Shown here: piece by piece, positions 31,236-41,891 of the stretch
Layout of the letters: each line of letters opens with the position of its first letter
Position numbering within the stretch: position 1 is the first letter of the stretch
Assembly (NCBI GenBank): GCA_030789695.1
Contig: CM061139.1
Coordinates: 202,465,641 to 202,529,640, forward strand
Direction: 5' to 3'
Length of the DNA: 64,000 nt
Source: Scilla litardierei
Taxonomy: Eukaryota > Streptophyta > Magnoliopsida > Asparagales > Asparagaceae
Position numbers and translations under genes: made by a program
Notes under the pieces: generated by a model
Told to the model about the DNA's origin: nothing
Database searches by the model: none
What the model saw: only the letters and a program-made list of their open reading frames with translations

Positions 31236-31381
31236 TGTTGTGAATGGAAATAACCAGAGTCGGTTAGGATTGCGGGTATCTTAGAGATACGCCCATATCT
31301 ATGTATTCGATGTATCTACTCTCCTACCATGCATATAAATAAAGGGCTGGGGGTTCCTCCCCCAGTAGTTGATTCATAATA
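31236..31381 (+). repeat. 3' LTR of copia A
   Basis: 146 bp, matches 14850-14994. Followed by TCTGG, the presumed second copy of the target site. Confidence 0.9.
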
Positions 31382-31610
31382 TCTGGAAAGTTTTCACTCT
31401 AATACAAAGTTGAAAAATGACTGCATTATATTGATCTACATATGTATTTCTCATGAATGCACCTAAAATTGTAAGATTTGGATTTCTTATATCTATATAT
31501 TTAAGTTTGAAATATTGAAGATAGCGATGAAAGGTGGTTGTTTCGTTAGAATAGAATATGATGAAACACATGTCTGCAATCTATAAAATCAGAAGCACAT
31601 CAGCTAGGAA
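31382..31610. other. Flanking DNA between copia A and copia F
   Basis: AT-rich; before copia F landed it joined 38466 onward. No gene recognised. Confidence 0.5.
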
Positions 31611-31615
31611 GACAA

Positions 31616-32154
31616 TGTAGAAACTAAAGATCTAGATTAATCATTAAGCAAGACCATGCAAATAATAATCTAGATGTATATAACATGCGGAATCTTAAAT
31701 CATTGACCTACTCGGATTTAGCGGAAGCGTACCTGAATCCATCGCTAATAGTCTGAAAGATCCTGACGATACCGTAGCGGACGATCTTCCAGAATAGCAC
31801 GAATCAACCGTTGGAGAACCCCTTTAGTTTTCTCCTGGTTTCTCTCCTAGCGACGGGACGTAGAAAAGACGGCTCAAATTTGTTCGTGTATTCCGGGGAC
31901 CATGACCGCTAATATTTATAGGCTAGCCTCCATAGCCCTAGGGTTTCCAACTCGGCCCATCAACGAGTTGAAGCCCAATAGTCTCTACACATAAAGGCCC
32001 CACAACCTGCTTAACTCATTTAGCCCATTTAATTAATTAAAACCAGATCACTAATATATTGGGCTCAATACGACAGCGTAGCACTTATATAATTATTCAC
32101 CGCATATTAGCCCAACGTTGGATTAAGATCCAACTTGTTGGATAAGTTCCAACA
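31616..32154 (-). repeat. 3' LTR of copia F
   Basis: On the minus strand it starts TGTTGGAACTTATCC and ends TTTCTACA. It has a TATA box CCTATAAATATTAG at about 31924-31911. Confidence 0.93.
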
Positions 32155-33780
32155 ATCTCCCACTTGGGCTATATGCTTAAACTTTATAATTATATTTCAT
32201 AGTGCATACAACCAAATAAGATCTTAACCTGCTGTCATTTCTTTAATGAGTCAAAAACAATCCGGTCCATCAATTATATTAGCAAGGGATCAAAGAGATC
32301 TTCGCCGCAGCAATTGCAGCTCGACCCATCAGTGGTCACCGTGCTAATACAAAAGAATGACATGGATTATGAAGTGGATGTGTAGCGTGGAAATTACATG
32401 TAATGTGATCTAACATGTCTATTTCCAACTGATCCTCCTTAACCTTAGTGAGATCATAAACAAACCAAAATCGGAGTGAAGCCGAACTGAGACCAAAAAC
32501 TTTATTTCTGATCAGAAAATAACTCAAGCTTAAGCTGGAGACTTAATTTTGTCTATCATATGAGCACCCAAAAGAACAAACTCCCACAAAACTGAATGTT
32601 CTTAATGAAATGACATCCATATGAGTAGCTAGCTCATAAAACCTTTTGGATGACATTTCCTTATTATAACGGATCCGTAATTAAATGGTTTGTTCCGATG
32701 TACTCATTAGACAATTATACACTCCTATTAATCAACAATCTAGGAACTTGATCTCTGAATATCTAAACTTTGTCGAGTTCCTGTTGTTGCTGGAATATAA
32801 AACTGCAGACTTCATTGTCACTAAATAAACTGTGTGGTGTTTCAACACCATCCCTAATTTGTAGCATAGTGACAAAATATGCAGATATATTTCATGATTT
32901 GGATGTCACATAATGCGATATGAAATCTAAAGCCATGTCAGAAGAGACTATATAAAGGGACCATTTAGATCTCTTCTAGTAGATGGCACCTAACATAGAT
33001 TTTCATACATTCTTTGCATCCAATAAATGATCAGAGTCAGTATACCAAAATGATCTCAAACTCTTTTGACTACTGATCCTTGAACATGTAACCCTTTTGT
33101 TCTCCATAAATACCGTATGACACATTTGGCTGCTGTCAAATGGTCAACTCCTGAACTTAACAATCTGCCCAAAACACCTGTAATATATGCAATAACCAAA
33201 TGCATATAAAACTGAGCATACTTTAGACTCCCTATTGGTGAGATATAGGAAATCTTCTGAAGATTATTCTCAGGGCAATTATTGAGACTAAACTTGTCTC
33301 CCACAGAACTTAGCATTCATTACCACATAGATATTATATAAATTACATGCTCCCACAGAACTTAGATAACATCATTAAATATCATCTCAAAACCGAACGA
33401 GGTGATCACTTAATGAAATTTAATGTATCAGTAACGATATTGAAATGCTCTACTAATGCCATTATAAACCTTATAGAGTCTTTCATGAAAACTGAATAGA
33501 AAGTCTCTTTACAATTAATGCATTATTTTCCGTATAAAGTCTTTGAGTGATACACTTTAAATCTTTTCTTAATACCCTTTTGAATTCCTTTTGATCATAA
33601 AAAAAACTATTTACAATCAATAGGTTTCAAACCTTATGGCGATGAGAAAAGATTTTAAGTATCATTCAATGACTTTCTTAATTAATGCATTAATCCATTT
33701 AGAGATGTAAAACCTTTTATGACTTGATGTAAGTCAAACTTCCATCATCCTAATGTCAACAGTAAACTTGTCATCTCTTT
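32155..33780 (-). pseudogene. Copia F RT/RNase H remnants and 3' untranslated part
   Basis: Left part (32155-32700) matches the 3' non-coding region of element D (48179-48780). A recognisable RNase H/RT connection segment is at 33316-33056 (IGSLKYAQFYMHL, then HLTAAKCVIRYLWRTKG). Further upstream, short pieces match D's RT up to about 33780. No catalytic YVDD block is readable. Confidence 0.7.
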
Positions 33781-33829
33781 AATGGATTTTTCCTGAATGG
33801 CAATTAGTTACTTGAGGTGCTAGAGTTTG

Positions 33830-34230
33830 TCCTTATGAACAATTTCCCGAATGGGAGGAATTGCAACATTATCTTGAATTTATTGTGTCTTGAACAATGT
33901 CAGGAATACCATCCTGAGCAATGCCAACCACACCTGTAGGGATATAATCCTCTTCAAGAATAACGTTACTAACTAAATTTCCCCCTTCAAACTCAGCATC
34001 CTCAAATAGGTGTGCATTTCCTAATTCGTAAACTAACTTAACAGTGAGATTATGTAAAATTATACAAAATAATATCAACTTTAAACTATTCAACAAAATT
34101 AGAAAATCATTAGCATTATGTCCTATTACTTTATTAGGCTTATAAAGCCTTACCTTAGTTGGACATCTCCAAACATGCAATTGATTCATTTGTTGAAACT
34201 TTAATAAGGATATAAGCTGCAATCAAAATA
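33830..34230 (-). pseudogene. Copia F integrase C-terminal remnant
   Basis: Minus-strand fragment with HVWRCPTKVRLYKPNKVIG and later GNAHLFEDAEFEGGNLVSN and IVQDT. It corresponds to the integrase end of element D ([16 protein letters not shown]). The integrase catalytic core is deleted. Confidence 0.75.
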
Positions 34231-34742
34231 TAACTGAATTCTAAACTGTTAATTCTTTCATTACAACACATGTACTTAAATGCAGGAATTCTATTGATGA
34301 AGCAACATTTCCAAATAAATGAAGATTATAATGATCTTTTAAAGAACTAGAATAAACTAATTTTGAATTAAGAGACAACCAAATTTTCCATTCAAAATTG
34401 AACACTTATTACCGAATTTGTTCAAAATAAAAATGGAAATCCAAATTCCGTTAAAACGGTACATAATAGTCTCATAAAATTCAAATACAATCTAGCATTT
34501 AAAAGAAATAATCTAAATTTAATGTGCCTCTACTTGAACCATCTTGCCATTGCCCATATCGATGTATCTTTCACCATCATTTGGCGTTTGGTATCTTAGG
34601 CAATCCTGCATAGACACAATGATGTGAATGGTTATACCAAATCTTTCCATCATGTGCCTATAAGTACCAAAGGTTGCATGAAATTAACTTAGAATTAAAC
34701 CAAAATTTGCAGCATACCTTTCTAATCTTTTAGTGGTAGAGA

Positions 34743-35235
34743 TCATATGAGCACTTTCTGTCTTCCTTGCTCAAGCCTGTTCTCTTCCTGAACACAGTGC
34801 GAGATGAGCTCATCCAGAGACCAAGTCTCATCCTTCAGATTGTAGCTCATCTTAAACTGGTTGAACTGTGATGGAAGAGATATCAAATCAAAATGCACTA
34901 GCTGAGCCTCAGAGAGGTCTAGCTCAAGTGCCTTCAACCTTGAAGCAATATTAGACACCTTCAATATGTGCTCCCTAATGTTTCCCGTACCCTTATACCT
35001 TATTGAATTTAGAATTGTCAAGAGTGTACCAATTTCACCCCTTTCACTCTTGACAAATCTGGTTTCAATGTCAGAATGGAATTCTTTAGTTGTGGTAATT
35101 TTATCTGAAATAGTGCCCCTGAGATATTCTGGAATGGCAGAAGAAATTTTCAGGAATAATAGCCGAACAGAGAACAAGAAAACAATTTATAACATGTTCA
35201 TATGGGTATTAAATACAACAACAAATTCAAATTAA
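34743..35235 (-). pseudogene. Copia F gag remnant
   Basis: Open for 144 codons (35177-34743): SAIPEYLRGTISDKITTTKE, RYKGTGNIREHILK, LDLSEAQLVHFDLISLP, LDELISHCVQEENRL. It aligns with the central gag of element D (61441-62169) but lacks the N-terminus, the zinc knuckle and any downstream protease. Confidence 0.8.
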
Positions 35236-35239
35236 TGCT

Positions 35240-37070
35240 ATTTTCCCATCTCAAGACATCCCCCACTAGTCCAATATTTATCTTTGGATAATCTATTGAC
35301 TAGTCACTGATATCTTGTTGTAGCAATCAGACAATGACAATAATAACATGCCAAAAATAAAACTTCCTTTGGGCCGAATTAAATTTGCATGCATTGAACT
35401 CACTAATCATCACCTTGTCTATTGCCACATGTGCGCATGAAATGGTAGAGAACGGTAATCTTCCTTTGGGCCGATTTAGCATTCTTACGCAAATCACGGG
35501 CACATTTGATTCTTTTTATATTCATGAAATGAAATAATGCAAATCAACAGAGCCCACTTTGGCGAGGTGATGATTGCACGAAATCATTTCAAAAAATATA
35601 TAACTTTGCAAAATTTGAATTTAAGTCGCAATTTAATACATGAATATACTTTAAGTGGAGATATTCAAGTCCACTTTTCTTCAAAATCAAAATTAAGGCA
35701 ATCAAAATTTTCATACAAAAGTATGTATTCGACTTGTTATATTTCGAGATTAGAACTGATCTTCACAAGAAAACCCACTTTGGTGAGTTGATGATCCAAT
35801 CATTCTATATTCGAAATATATAATAATTGTGCCAAAAAAATTGAAATTGAAACTAAACCGAATTTAACAAAAAAATGATTACAACAAGTGGAAATATATA
35901 TAAGAACCTTTTATTCCACCCTTATAATCATTTATATTGAGTTAAATAAAATTTATAACTTCAACACAAATTTTCTTCTTCAAAATGGGGTATATATGTA
36001 TACTAATGTGTATATGAACATACATATAAGGTTATATATAAAAGGCTTTCAAATATATTTACATTTAAGTTCAGTTTAATTTAAATTCAATTTTTGGGCA
36101 AATTAAATTATATGTTTCAAAATAATTTTAATTATTACGGGATCCCACCAAAGTGGGCTTTACTGTTAAATTATTATTATTTCGTAACATAAACGGTTAA
36201 ATACATACTTTTGTATGATTGGTTGACCAATATTGAATTTAATTTGGGTTGAAGGAGGAAATAAGAAGCTTAAATGTATATTTCTCCTCAAAGATAAAAT
36301 TTTGTGTTAAATGTGCAAAATAAATTTAAATTCTAAGTTTAAGGCTTAAAACCATATATATATACTTCGGTATATAACAAGTTGACTTCATACATCGGTA
36401 TGAAAATTCAGATTGCCTAAATTTAGATTTAAATTAAAACACAAAATTCAACTAAACCGACAGTAATTTAATTTAACACACAAAATTTGGCCTAAAGGAA
36501 ATATATAGACAAGACCATTTATTTCCTCATTTCACGAATTTAAATTCAAAACTTTAGGCGATAAATTTTTCATGCCAAGCATGTACGTAGCCTTTTATAT
36601 ATATCGAAATAAAATTAATTGTCACGATCGAGCCCACTTTGGTGGGTTGTCATTTTAAATAAAAATTATTTCGAGATATATATACAATTAATTACGCCTA
36701 AAATTGAATTAAAAAGGTGAATTTTAACACAAAAATTAAACTTAATGGAAATGTACAAATGGACTTTTTATTTCCTCCTTAACTTGTGTTAAAACATCCT
36801 AAGATAGGCCCAAATTTGTGTCCAAATGACCCAAAAATTGGGTCCAAAATTAGCCATGAGGGTGCCCAAAACTGTTTTGCAATAAGCCTAAAAAAAGGCT
36901 AAAGAACTGATTTGCAATAATAGGCCCAAAGAAACAACCAAATAACCCAAACAGGCCCAAATTAGAAGCCCATATACTGAAAATTAAAACACATTTTGAA
37001 AAAATAACCGTTTGGGTCCAATTTGGCCCAAATTCTGCTAGGGTTAGAAACCCTAGCAAAATTTTGGGCC
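35240..37070 (-). repeat. Leader of copia F with repeated CCCACTTTGGTGGG hairpins
   Basis: AT-rich leader. CCCACTTTGGTGGG-type words, able to fold as CCCAC/GTGGG, recur at about 35550, 35780, 36146 (inverted form) and 36635, each next to AT stretches. A second recurring word set (GGAAATATATA, TTTTATTTCCTC) lies between them, suggesting diverged repeat units of a few hundred bp. Element D's leader has the same words at about 62527 and 62755. Confidence 0.6.
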
Positions 37071-37074
37071 CAAC

Positions 37075-37725
37075 TAGGGGGCCGGCCGCCGCCGGCCCCT
37101 TTTCCTCAGATCCGGCGCCGGCGGGGGGTGGCCGGCGCCGGCCTCAACCAGCAGGGGCGGCGGGGCCGCCCCTTCTATGTGACGGACAGGCGCCAGAGGC
37201 GCTGCCGTCTGTCGATCAGGGGCGGCAACCGCCGCCCCTATCGTATGCATCGCAGGCGCCAGAGGGCGCCTGCGTTCTGAACGAAGGGGAGGGGCGGCGG
37301 TGCGCCGGCCCCTCCCCCTGCTGTCGGGGCTGGATGGGGGCGGCGAACCGCCGCCCCCTTTCCCCGTGTCTGAGACAACAGGCCCCCGTCGGAGGGGGCC
37401 TGCGTTCTGTCGCAGGGGGGCAGGGCACCGGCCCCCCCGGCTGCCGGAAAAAACCCCCAGGAGGCGGCGAGAGCCGCCCCCTCTGCAACCTAACGGGGGC
37501 GGCTCACGCCGCCCCCTTTTGCCCTGTTGCCGCCGGAAGGGGGCGGCAGGAAGCCGGGCCCCCCTTGGTCCCCTTCTCTGCGTGACTTGCAGGGGCGGCT
37601 CTCTGTCGCCCCTTTCAGACCTGTGTCGACGCCGGCATCGCCGGCGCCGATCTTCCGACGGGGGAGCCGCCCTCTCTTTCGCTGTGTCGGGCGGCGGCCG
37701 GCGGGCCGTCCCCGATCTAGGGTTT
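37075..37725 (-). repeat. GC-rich self-complementary array, copia F leader
   Basis: Repeats of GGGGGCGGC...GCCGCCCC type, such as GGGGCGGCAACCGCCGCCCC, with variable spacers. The open frames on both strands are a product of composition. It ends at GATCTAGGGTTTGCAAAAAA, also present in element D's leader (GATCTAGGGTTTG). Confidence 0.8.
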
Positions 37726-37907
37726 GCAAAAAACCATTTTTTTGTGTGGAAAAATTAATCAAAAAACCAAATTTTTGCATAGATCCAAATATTATATCTG
37801 ATAAAAAATGAATTTTTAACAGATCCGAAACTTAAAACAGATTAAAAATCTGATTTTTATCAGATCTACTACGAGCAGACAAAAATTTTAAGATCCACAG
37901 TATGTGT

Positions 37908-37919
37908 GCTTTGATACCA
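37908..37919 (-). other. Primer binding site of copia F
   Basis: The minus strand reads TGGTATCAAAGC two bases inside the LTR; eleven of twelve bases match the initiator Met-tRNA complement. Confidence 0.8.
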
Positions 37920-37921
37920 CT

Positions 37922-38460
37922 TGTAGAAACTAAAGATCTAGATTAATCATTAAGCAAGACCATGCAAATAATAATCTAGATGTATATAACATGCGGAATC
38001 TTAAATCATTGACCTACTCGGATTTAGCGGAAGCGTACCTGAATCCATCGCTAATAGTCTGAAAGATCCTGACGATACCGTAGCGGACGATCTTCCAGAA
38101 TAGCACGAATCAACCGTTGGAGAACCCCTTTAGTTTTCTCCTAGTTTCTCTCCTAGCGACGGGACGTAGAAAAGACGGCTCAAATTTGTTCGTGTATTCC
38201 GGGGACCATGACCGCTAATATTTATAGGCTAGCCTCCATAGCCCTAGGGTTTCCAACTCGGCCCATCAACGAGTTGAAGCCCAATAGTCTCTACACATAA
38301 AGGCCCCACAACCTGCTTAACTCATTTAGCCCATTTAATTAATTAAAACCAGATCACTAATATATTGGGCTCAATACGACAGCGTAGCACTTATATAATT
38401 ATTCACCGCATATTAGCCCAACGTTGGATTAAGATCCAACTTGTTGGATAAGTTCCAACA
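37922..38460 (-). repeat. 5' LTR of copia F
   Basis: 539 bp; differs from 31616-32154 at one position that I can see (CTCCTAGTTT here, CTCCTGGTTT there). Confidence 0.93.
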
Positions 38461-38465
38461 GACAA

Positions 38466-39495
38466 AGCATAAAGAACATATCGATGGTGCATGCTAAATG
38501 GTTCTCTAAATGGTTCTTCTGGTATGTTCATCATTTGGAATGTTGGGCTTCGTATTGATCCTAGTACATCCAAGGTTTCGTTGTATTTGTTCACATTTTG
38601 ACCTACATTTTCCAATAAAAGGTTCTTTTGTTCCAAGTTTTCTTTTGTTACAATGGGATTGTTCACAAGGTTTCATGGAAATGCCCTAATTTTAAGGGGC
38701 ATCGGGATGAGTATTCTTTACTAATTTTGTTTATTGAGAGAATTATTACAACCACTAGAAGCAAGGACGAATAACATGTAAATCACAACATTTTTTAGCC
38801 TGTCTACAGTTTATTTCGTTGGATCAATGTTAACATTGATCATTCAATTGAAAGATGAAGAGTTGAACTCTATAACTGTTTGTAATTAGCTGAAATTTTC
38901 TTCACTACACAACAAGTTTTGATAGACTATAAAAAGCAAAATGTAAAGGGACTAATATGTAATTGTGCAGAGGAACAAGAGAGTGCATTTTTCAAAAAAT
39001 AGTCGTGTATGTAGTGAGAGGAATTAATTAAATATTTAAGACTTGTGCTCCAAGAAAAAGTGCAGGGAGATCGTGGGAAAATAGAAGGCAACGTGCCTTA
39101 ATTGTCTGCGTTCGAGCCCGAAACATTAGCGCCCGAGTAAATAGACCTATACGTGTGGGACCACTGGATTAGACTACAAAAGAGATGGGTTCAATTATGG
39201 GGCTCGATTCATCGGTCCAAGCTAGGAACCGTATTTCGTTCCGTTCTTTTGGGAGGTCGGCGTGGTTGATGCCGTTCGTTGTTTGAATATTGACCACATG
39301 ATGCCATGATGGAAATGAGGAGCAAGGAATTCGACGGCAAGGCTGACCAGGGAAGTTTGCTGGACCTACTTCAGTGGGCCCTCCCTTGACTTTATGGGCC
39401 TACAGACATTTAGGCCCGTTAGTTGCACGATAAAAACGAGGGGAAATAACCCGAAAATACACTCAACATAACAGAGAATAGATTAACCTTTAACG
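38466..39495. other. DNA between copia F and copia E: no gene recognised
   Basis: Unique-looking sequence. An 87-codon open stretch on the minus strand (38666-38403), with MNNPIVTKENLEQKNLLLEN, matches nothing I know and runs into the LTR border, so I do not call it a gene. The last bases before copia E (CCTTTAAC) resemble the TRIM-like LTR found on E's other side. Confidence 0.4.
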
Positions 39496-39607
39496 TGTTA
39501 TAAACGGGTTTTTGGTGGGCCTACCCGTTAGTGGGTATCCATCTATTATGTAACCCTACTACTATAAATACAGTGCTATGGACTCCATAGCCACCACGTT
39601 TACAACA
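39496..39607 (+). repeat. 5' LTR of copia E
   Basis: 112 bp with ACTATAAATACAG (about 39561) as a TATA box. TTATCAGCACGA follows the end by two bases, as in element A. Confidence 0.93.
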
Positions 39608-40769
39608 TGTTATCAGCACGATCTCATTATTGAGCCGAACTTCTGCCGACGGACAGACGCAACGCGAACGGGCTTTCTTCACCGAACGTCGCTAGATCCG
39701 GCGGGTAGGATCTAGATGTAACTATCTCCCCTAGATCTAAAATTTAATGTGCACATATGTTTAGATCCAATCTCTTGGATCAATTGTTTAATGAAGTTTT
39801 CATCGTTTTTATTGATAAAAATCTGTCTTTTTCAATAAAAAACGACTTTTTGGAGATTAAAAAATGATTTTTTTACTAAAAATTGGATTTTTATCCCCCA
39901 AAAACCATTAAACCCTAGGGGATCTATTCGCCGGAGTGCGAACCCCCCTAAACTCGCGCCGCCGCCGCCGCCCCTTTGCAGCTTGCGGCAATCCCCCCCC
40001 CCCCCCCCCTGCAGCGGCGGGCCCCCCTGGCGCGCGCGCAAGCCCTAAAACCCTAGCCGCCTGAAGCGGCAATCCGCGCGACCAAAAACCCTAACTAGGG
40101 TTTCACCCCGAAAATTCACTATTTTCAAACATTTTTCAGATTTAATTCGATTTTTTTCGCTATAATCTGGTCAAATTACATGTGATTTCATTCAACGCTT
40201 TTTATTCGGATTATATGATTTTTACACGTTTAAAAATTAGGAAGATCCTGCGACCGCTCTGCCGTTAGTCAACTAACCTAACGGTGTATGACGTTGCCTA
40301 GTGGTCCAATAATTTTTAAACGAAAAATCTTCATTTTCCATTATAAACTGTTTGTGATGATTAAATTACCTGTAATGAATAAACTGCCTGTGATGATTAA
40401 ATGCCTGCGGCATTTTATCCGCCTGCGACGAATGTTAAATATTTGCTGTGTTTTTGGATCGGCTAGTTATCACCATTTTCTCTTTCATGCATTATTTCCT
40501 TTTTGAGAGAAAAATGTAGTGATGATAATTTTGTAATATTACAAGACCGGCAAACGCCTCAAGAAGATGAAGGACCATTCCAGAAGAATAGGGGCCCCAC
40601 GGGGGTTCCCGAGTTGTACTTTCATTTCTTTTTGGGACTGTATGGACTGTAATTAATTTGGTGATTAGCTGATCCACGCAGCAAATATCTGTGTCTGAAG
40701 TGCTTAATTCTTTATTTCTCTGTGAAAATATCTAATTATTGCCTATCTTTTAACATGCTAGAGTAATAA
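39608..40769 (+). other. Leader of copia E
   Basis: 1.16 kb non-coding. It contains the primer-site region (39610-39620), a short GC-rich part (39955-40070) with a run of 17 C at 39993-40009 followed by CTGCAG, and the conserved folded block at 40227-40322. Confidence 0.75.
40227..40322 (+). ncRNA. Conserved folded leader RNA of copia E
   Basis: Counterpart of 25943-26049. Outer helix 40227-40239 with 40310-40322 (13 pairs), then an internal loop and a further TTTTT/AAAAA helix outside. Inner hairpin CCGTTAG (40262-40268) with CTAACGG (40278-40284). GCGAC (40250-40254) with GTTGC (40293-40297). Relative to A, three outer-helix pairs are changed on both sides. About 450 nt before gag. Confidence 0.6.
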
Positions 40770-41729
40770 ATGGACAAAATTGCGAGCGTCGATTTCGACG
40801 TTTTGGATGCTTCAGGCAAGAACTACTTAAGCTGGCAGTTGGACATAAAATTCCAACTGCGAGCACAGGGATTGAGCCACGCCATCGCTGTAGGCGATAA
40901 GGTTTCTGATATAGATAAAGCGAAAGCAATTATCTATATCAGACGCCATATCGATCGGACCCTGAAGGCCGAGTACCTCACGGTGGAAGACTCGTATGAG
41001 TTATGGACCGCCCTCGAGGATAGGTATAAACATCAAAGAGATGTTATACTTCCCCGAGCGTGATATGAATGGGAGAATCTCCGTCTCCAAGACTTTAAGT
41101 CTATTGCCTAGTACAACTCGGCACTCTTTAGCATCACCTCACGCCTGAAGTTGTGTGGTGAAAAGGTGATGGAGGAGCGCATGTTAGAGAAGACGTATAC
41201 ATCCTTCCACGAGAAGGATGTCATACTAATGCAACAATATCGTGAACGAAAGTTCACGAAATACTCAGAGCTTCTCTCATGCCTTCTGATGGCAGCGCAG
41301 AATCGTGACCTTCTTCTGGCCATCCATAACTCACGCCCTGCCGGCACTGCTCCTGAGCCTGAAGCGCATCACAGCTCCTCCCAGAAGAAGAGGAGCAACT
41401 TCAAAGGCAAACCCCAGAAGGGTAAGGCGATGAAGAAGCAGGCTAGAGGACCCCCTCCCAGAAGCAACAATGAGGGGAAGAAGAAGAAAAATGTGTGGAA
41501 GAGAAAGGACGACGGCCAGACATCTGCCCCCAGAAAGGACTAGGAAGATAAGTGCCACAGGTGTGGCATGACTGGACACTGATCCAGGAATTGTCGGACT
41601 CCACGCCACCTGCAGGACTTGTACAAAGCGAGCTAGAAGCAAGCTGAGACAAACCTGGTGGTTCAAGAAGACATGGCACCAATCAGGTTCATCGCTGAGG
41701 ACTTCTCAAACAATGACCTGCTCGACTGA
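40770..41729 (+). pseudogene. Copia E gag
   Basis: UBN2-type gag: MDKIASVDFDVLDASGKNYL, RTLKAEYLTVED, SITSRLKLCGEKV, KYSELLSCLLMAAQNRDLL, a basic linker, then CCHC knuckle CHRCGMTGH*SRNC and the terminal NNDLLD stop at 41727-41729. Internal stops: TGA at 41061 (LPRA*YEWEN, shared with element A), TAG at 41108, TAG at 41541, TGA inside the knuckle and TAG near 41633. Each is one transition from a sense codon. Pol begins separately at 41892 after a 160-nt AT-rich gap that ends AAAATAG. Confidence 0.88.
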
Positions 41730-41891
41730 GGACATTATCTATTTTCTATGCATTGTAGCTTTCCTTTTGAGAAACTATTTATCTGCTTGTTTTTATTTCT
41801 AGCATGTTGGAGTACTTTTTCAGACATTAATTGATTATCAGTAGTATATCTTTTTTTTGCCTTAAACTATGATATTTTCTCTTAAAAATAG

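Larger units (their letters stand above)
14850..31381 (+). mobile_element. Ty1/copia element A (short LTR), split by gypsy B
   Basis: The LTRs at 14850-14994 and 31236-31381 are nearly the same sequence (TGTTGTGAATGG...TTCATAATA). Target duplication TCTGA (14845-14849) against TCTGG (31382-31386). A polypurine tract AAGGGGGAG precedes the right LTR. Without gypsy B the element is about 6.9 kb. It carries a leader with GC-rich and palindromic arrays, gag at 26512, and a heavily decayed pol. It is the older sister of element E, with similar gag, leader block and 3' motif. It landed 375 bp upstream of the host gene's ATG, in divergent orientation. Confidence 0.9.
31616..38460 (-). mobile_element. 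Ty1/copia element F, non-autonomous, recent
   Basis: Two LTRs of exactly 539 bp (31616-32154 and 37922-38460), with a single visible difference, flank 5.8 kb of badly decayed copia sequence on the minus strand. The target duplication GACAA is perfect (31611-31615 and 38461-38465). Primer site TGGTATCAAAGC at 37919-37908. Remnants of gag, integrase and RT/RNase H are in normal order but with large deletions. Sister of element D. Young LTRs around a dead interior mean that it moved with proteins supplied by another copy. Confidence 0.92.

Noticed and set aside
37023..37811. Several long frames in the copia F GC-rich leader
   Set aside because: Compositional, on both strands, with no conservation against the matching array in copia D.
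38403..38666. An 87-codon minus-strand frame next to copia F
   Set aside because: No recognised domain, and AT-rich context with no conserved partner in the window; it also runs to the LTR border created by the insertion.
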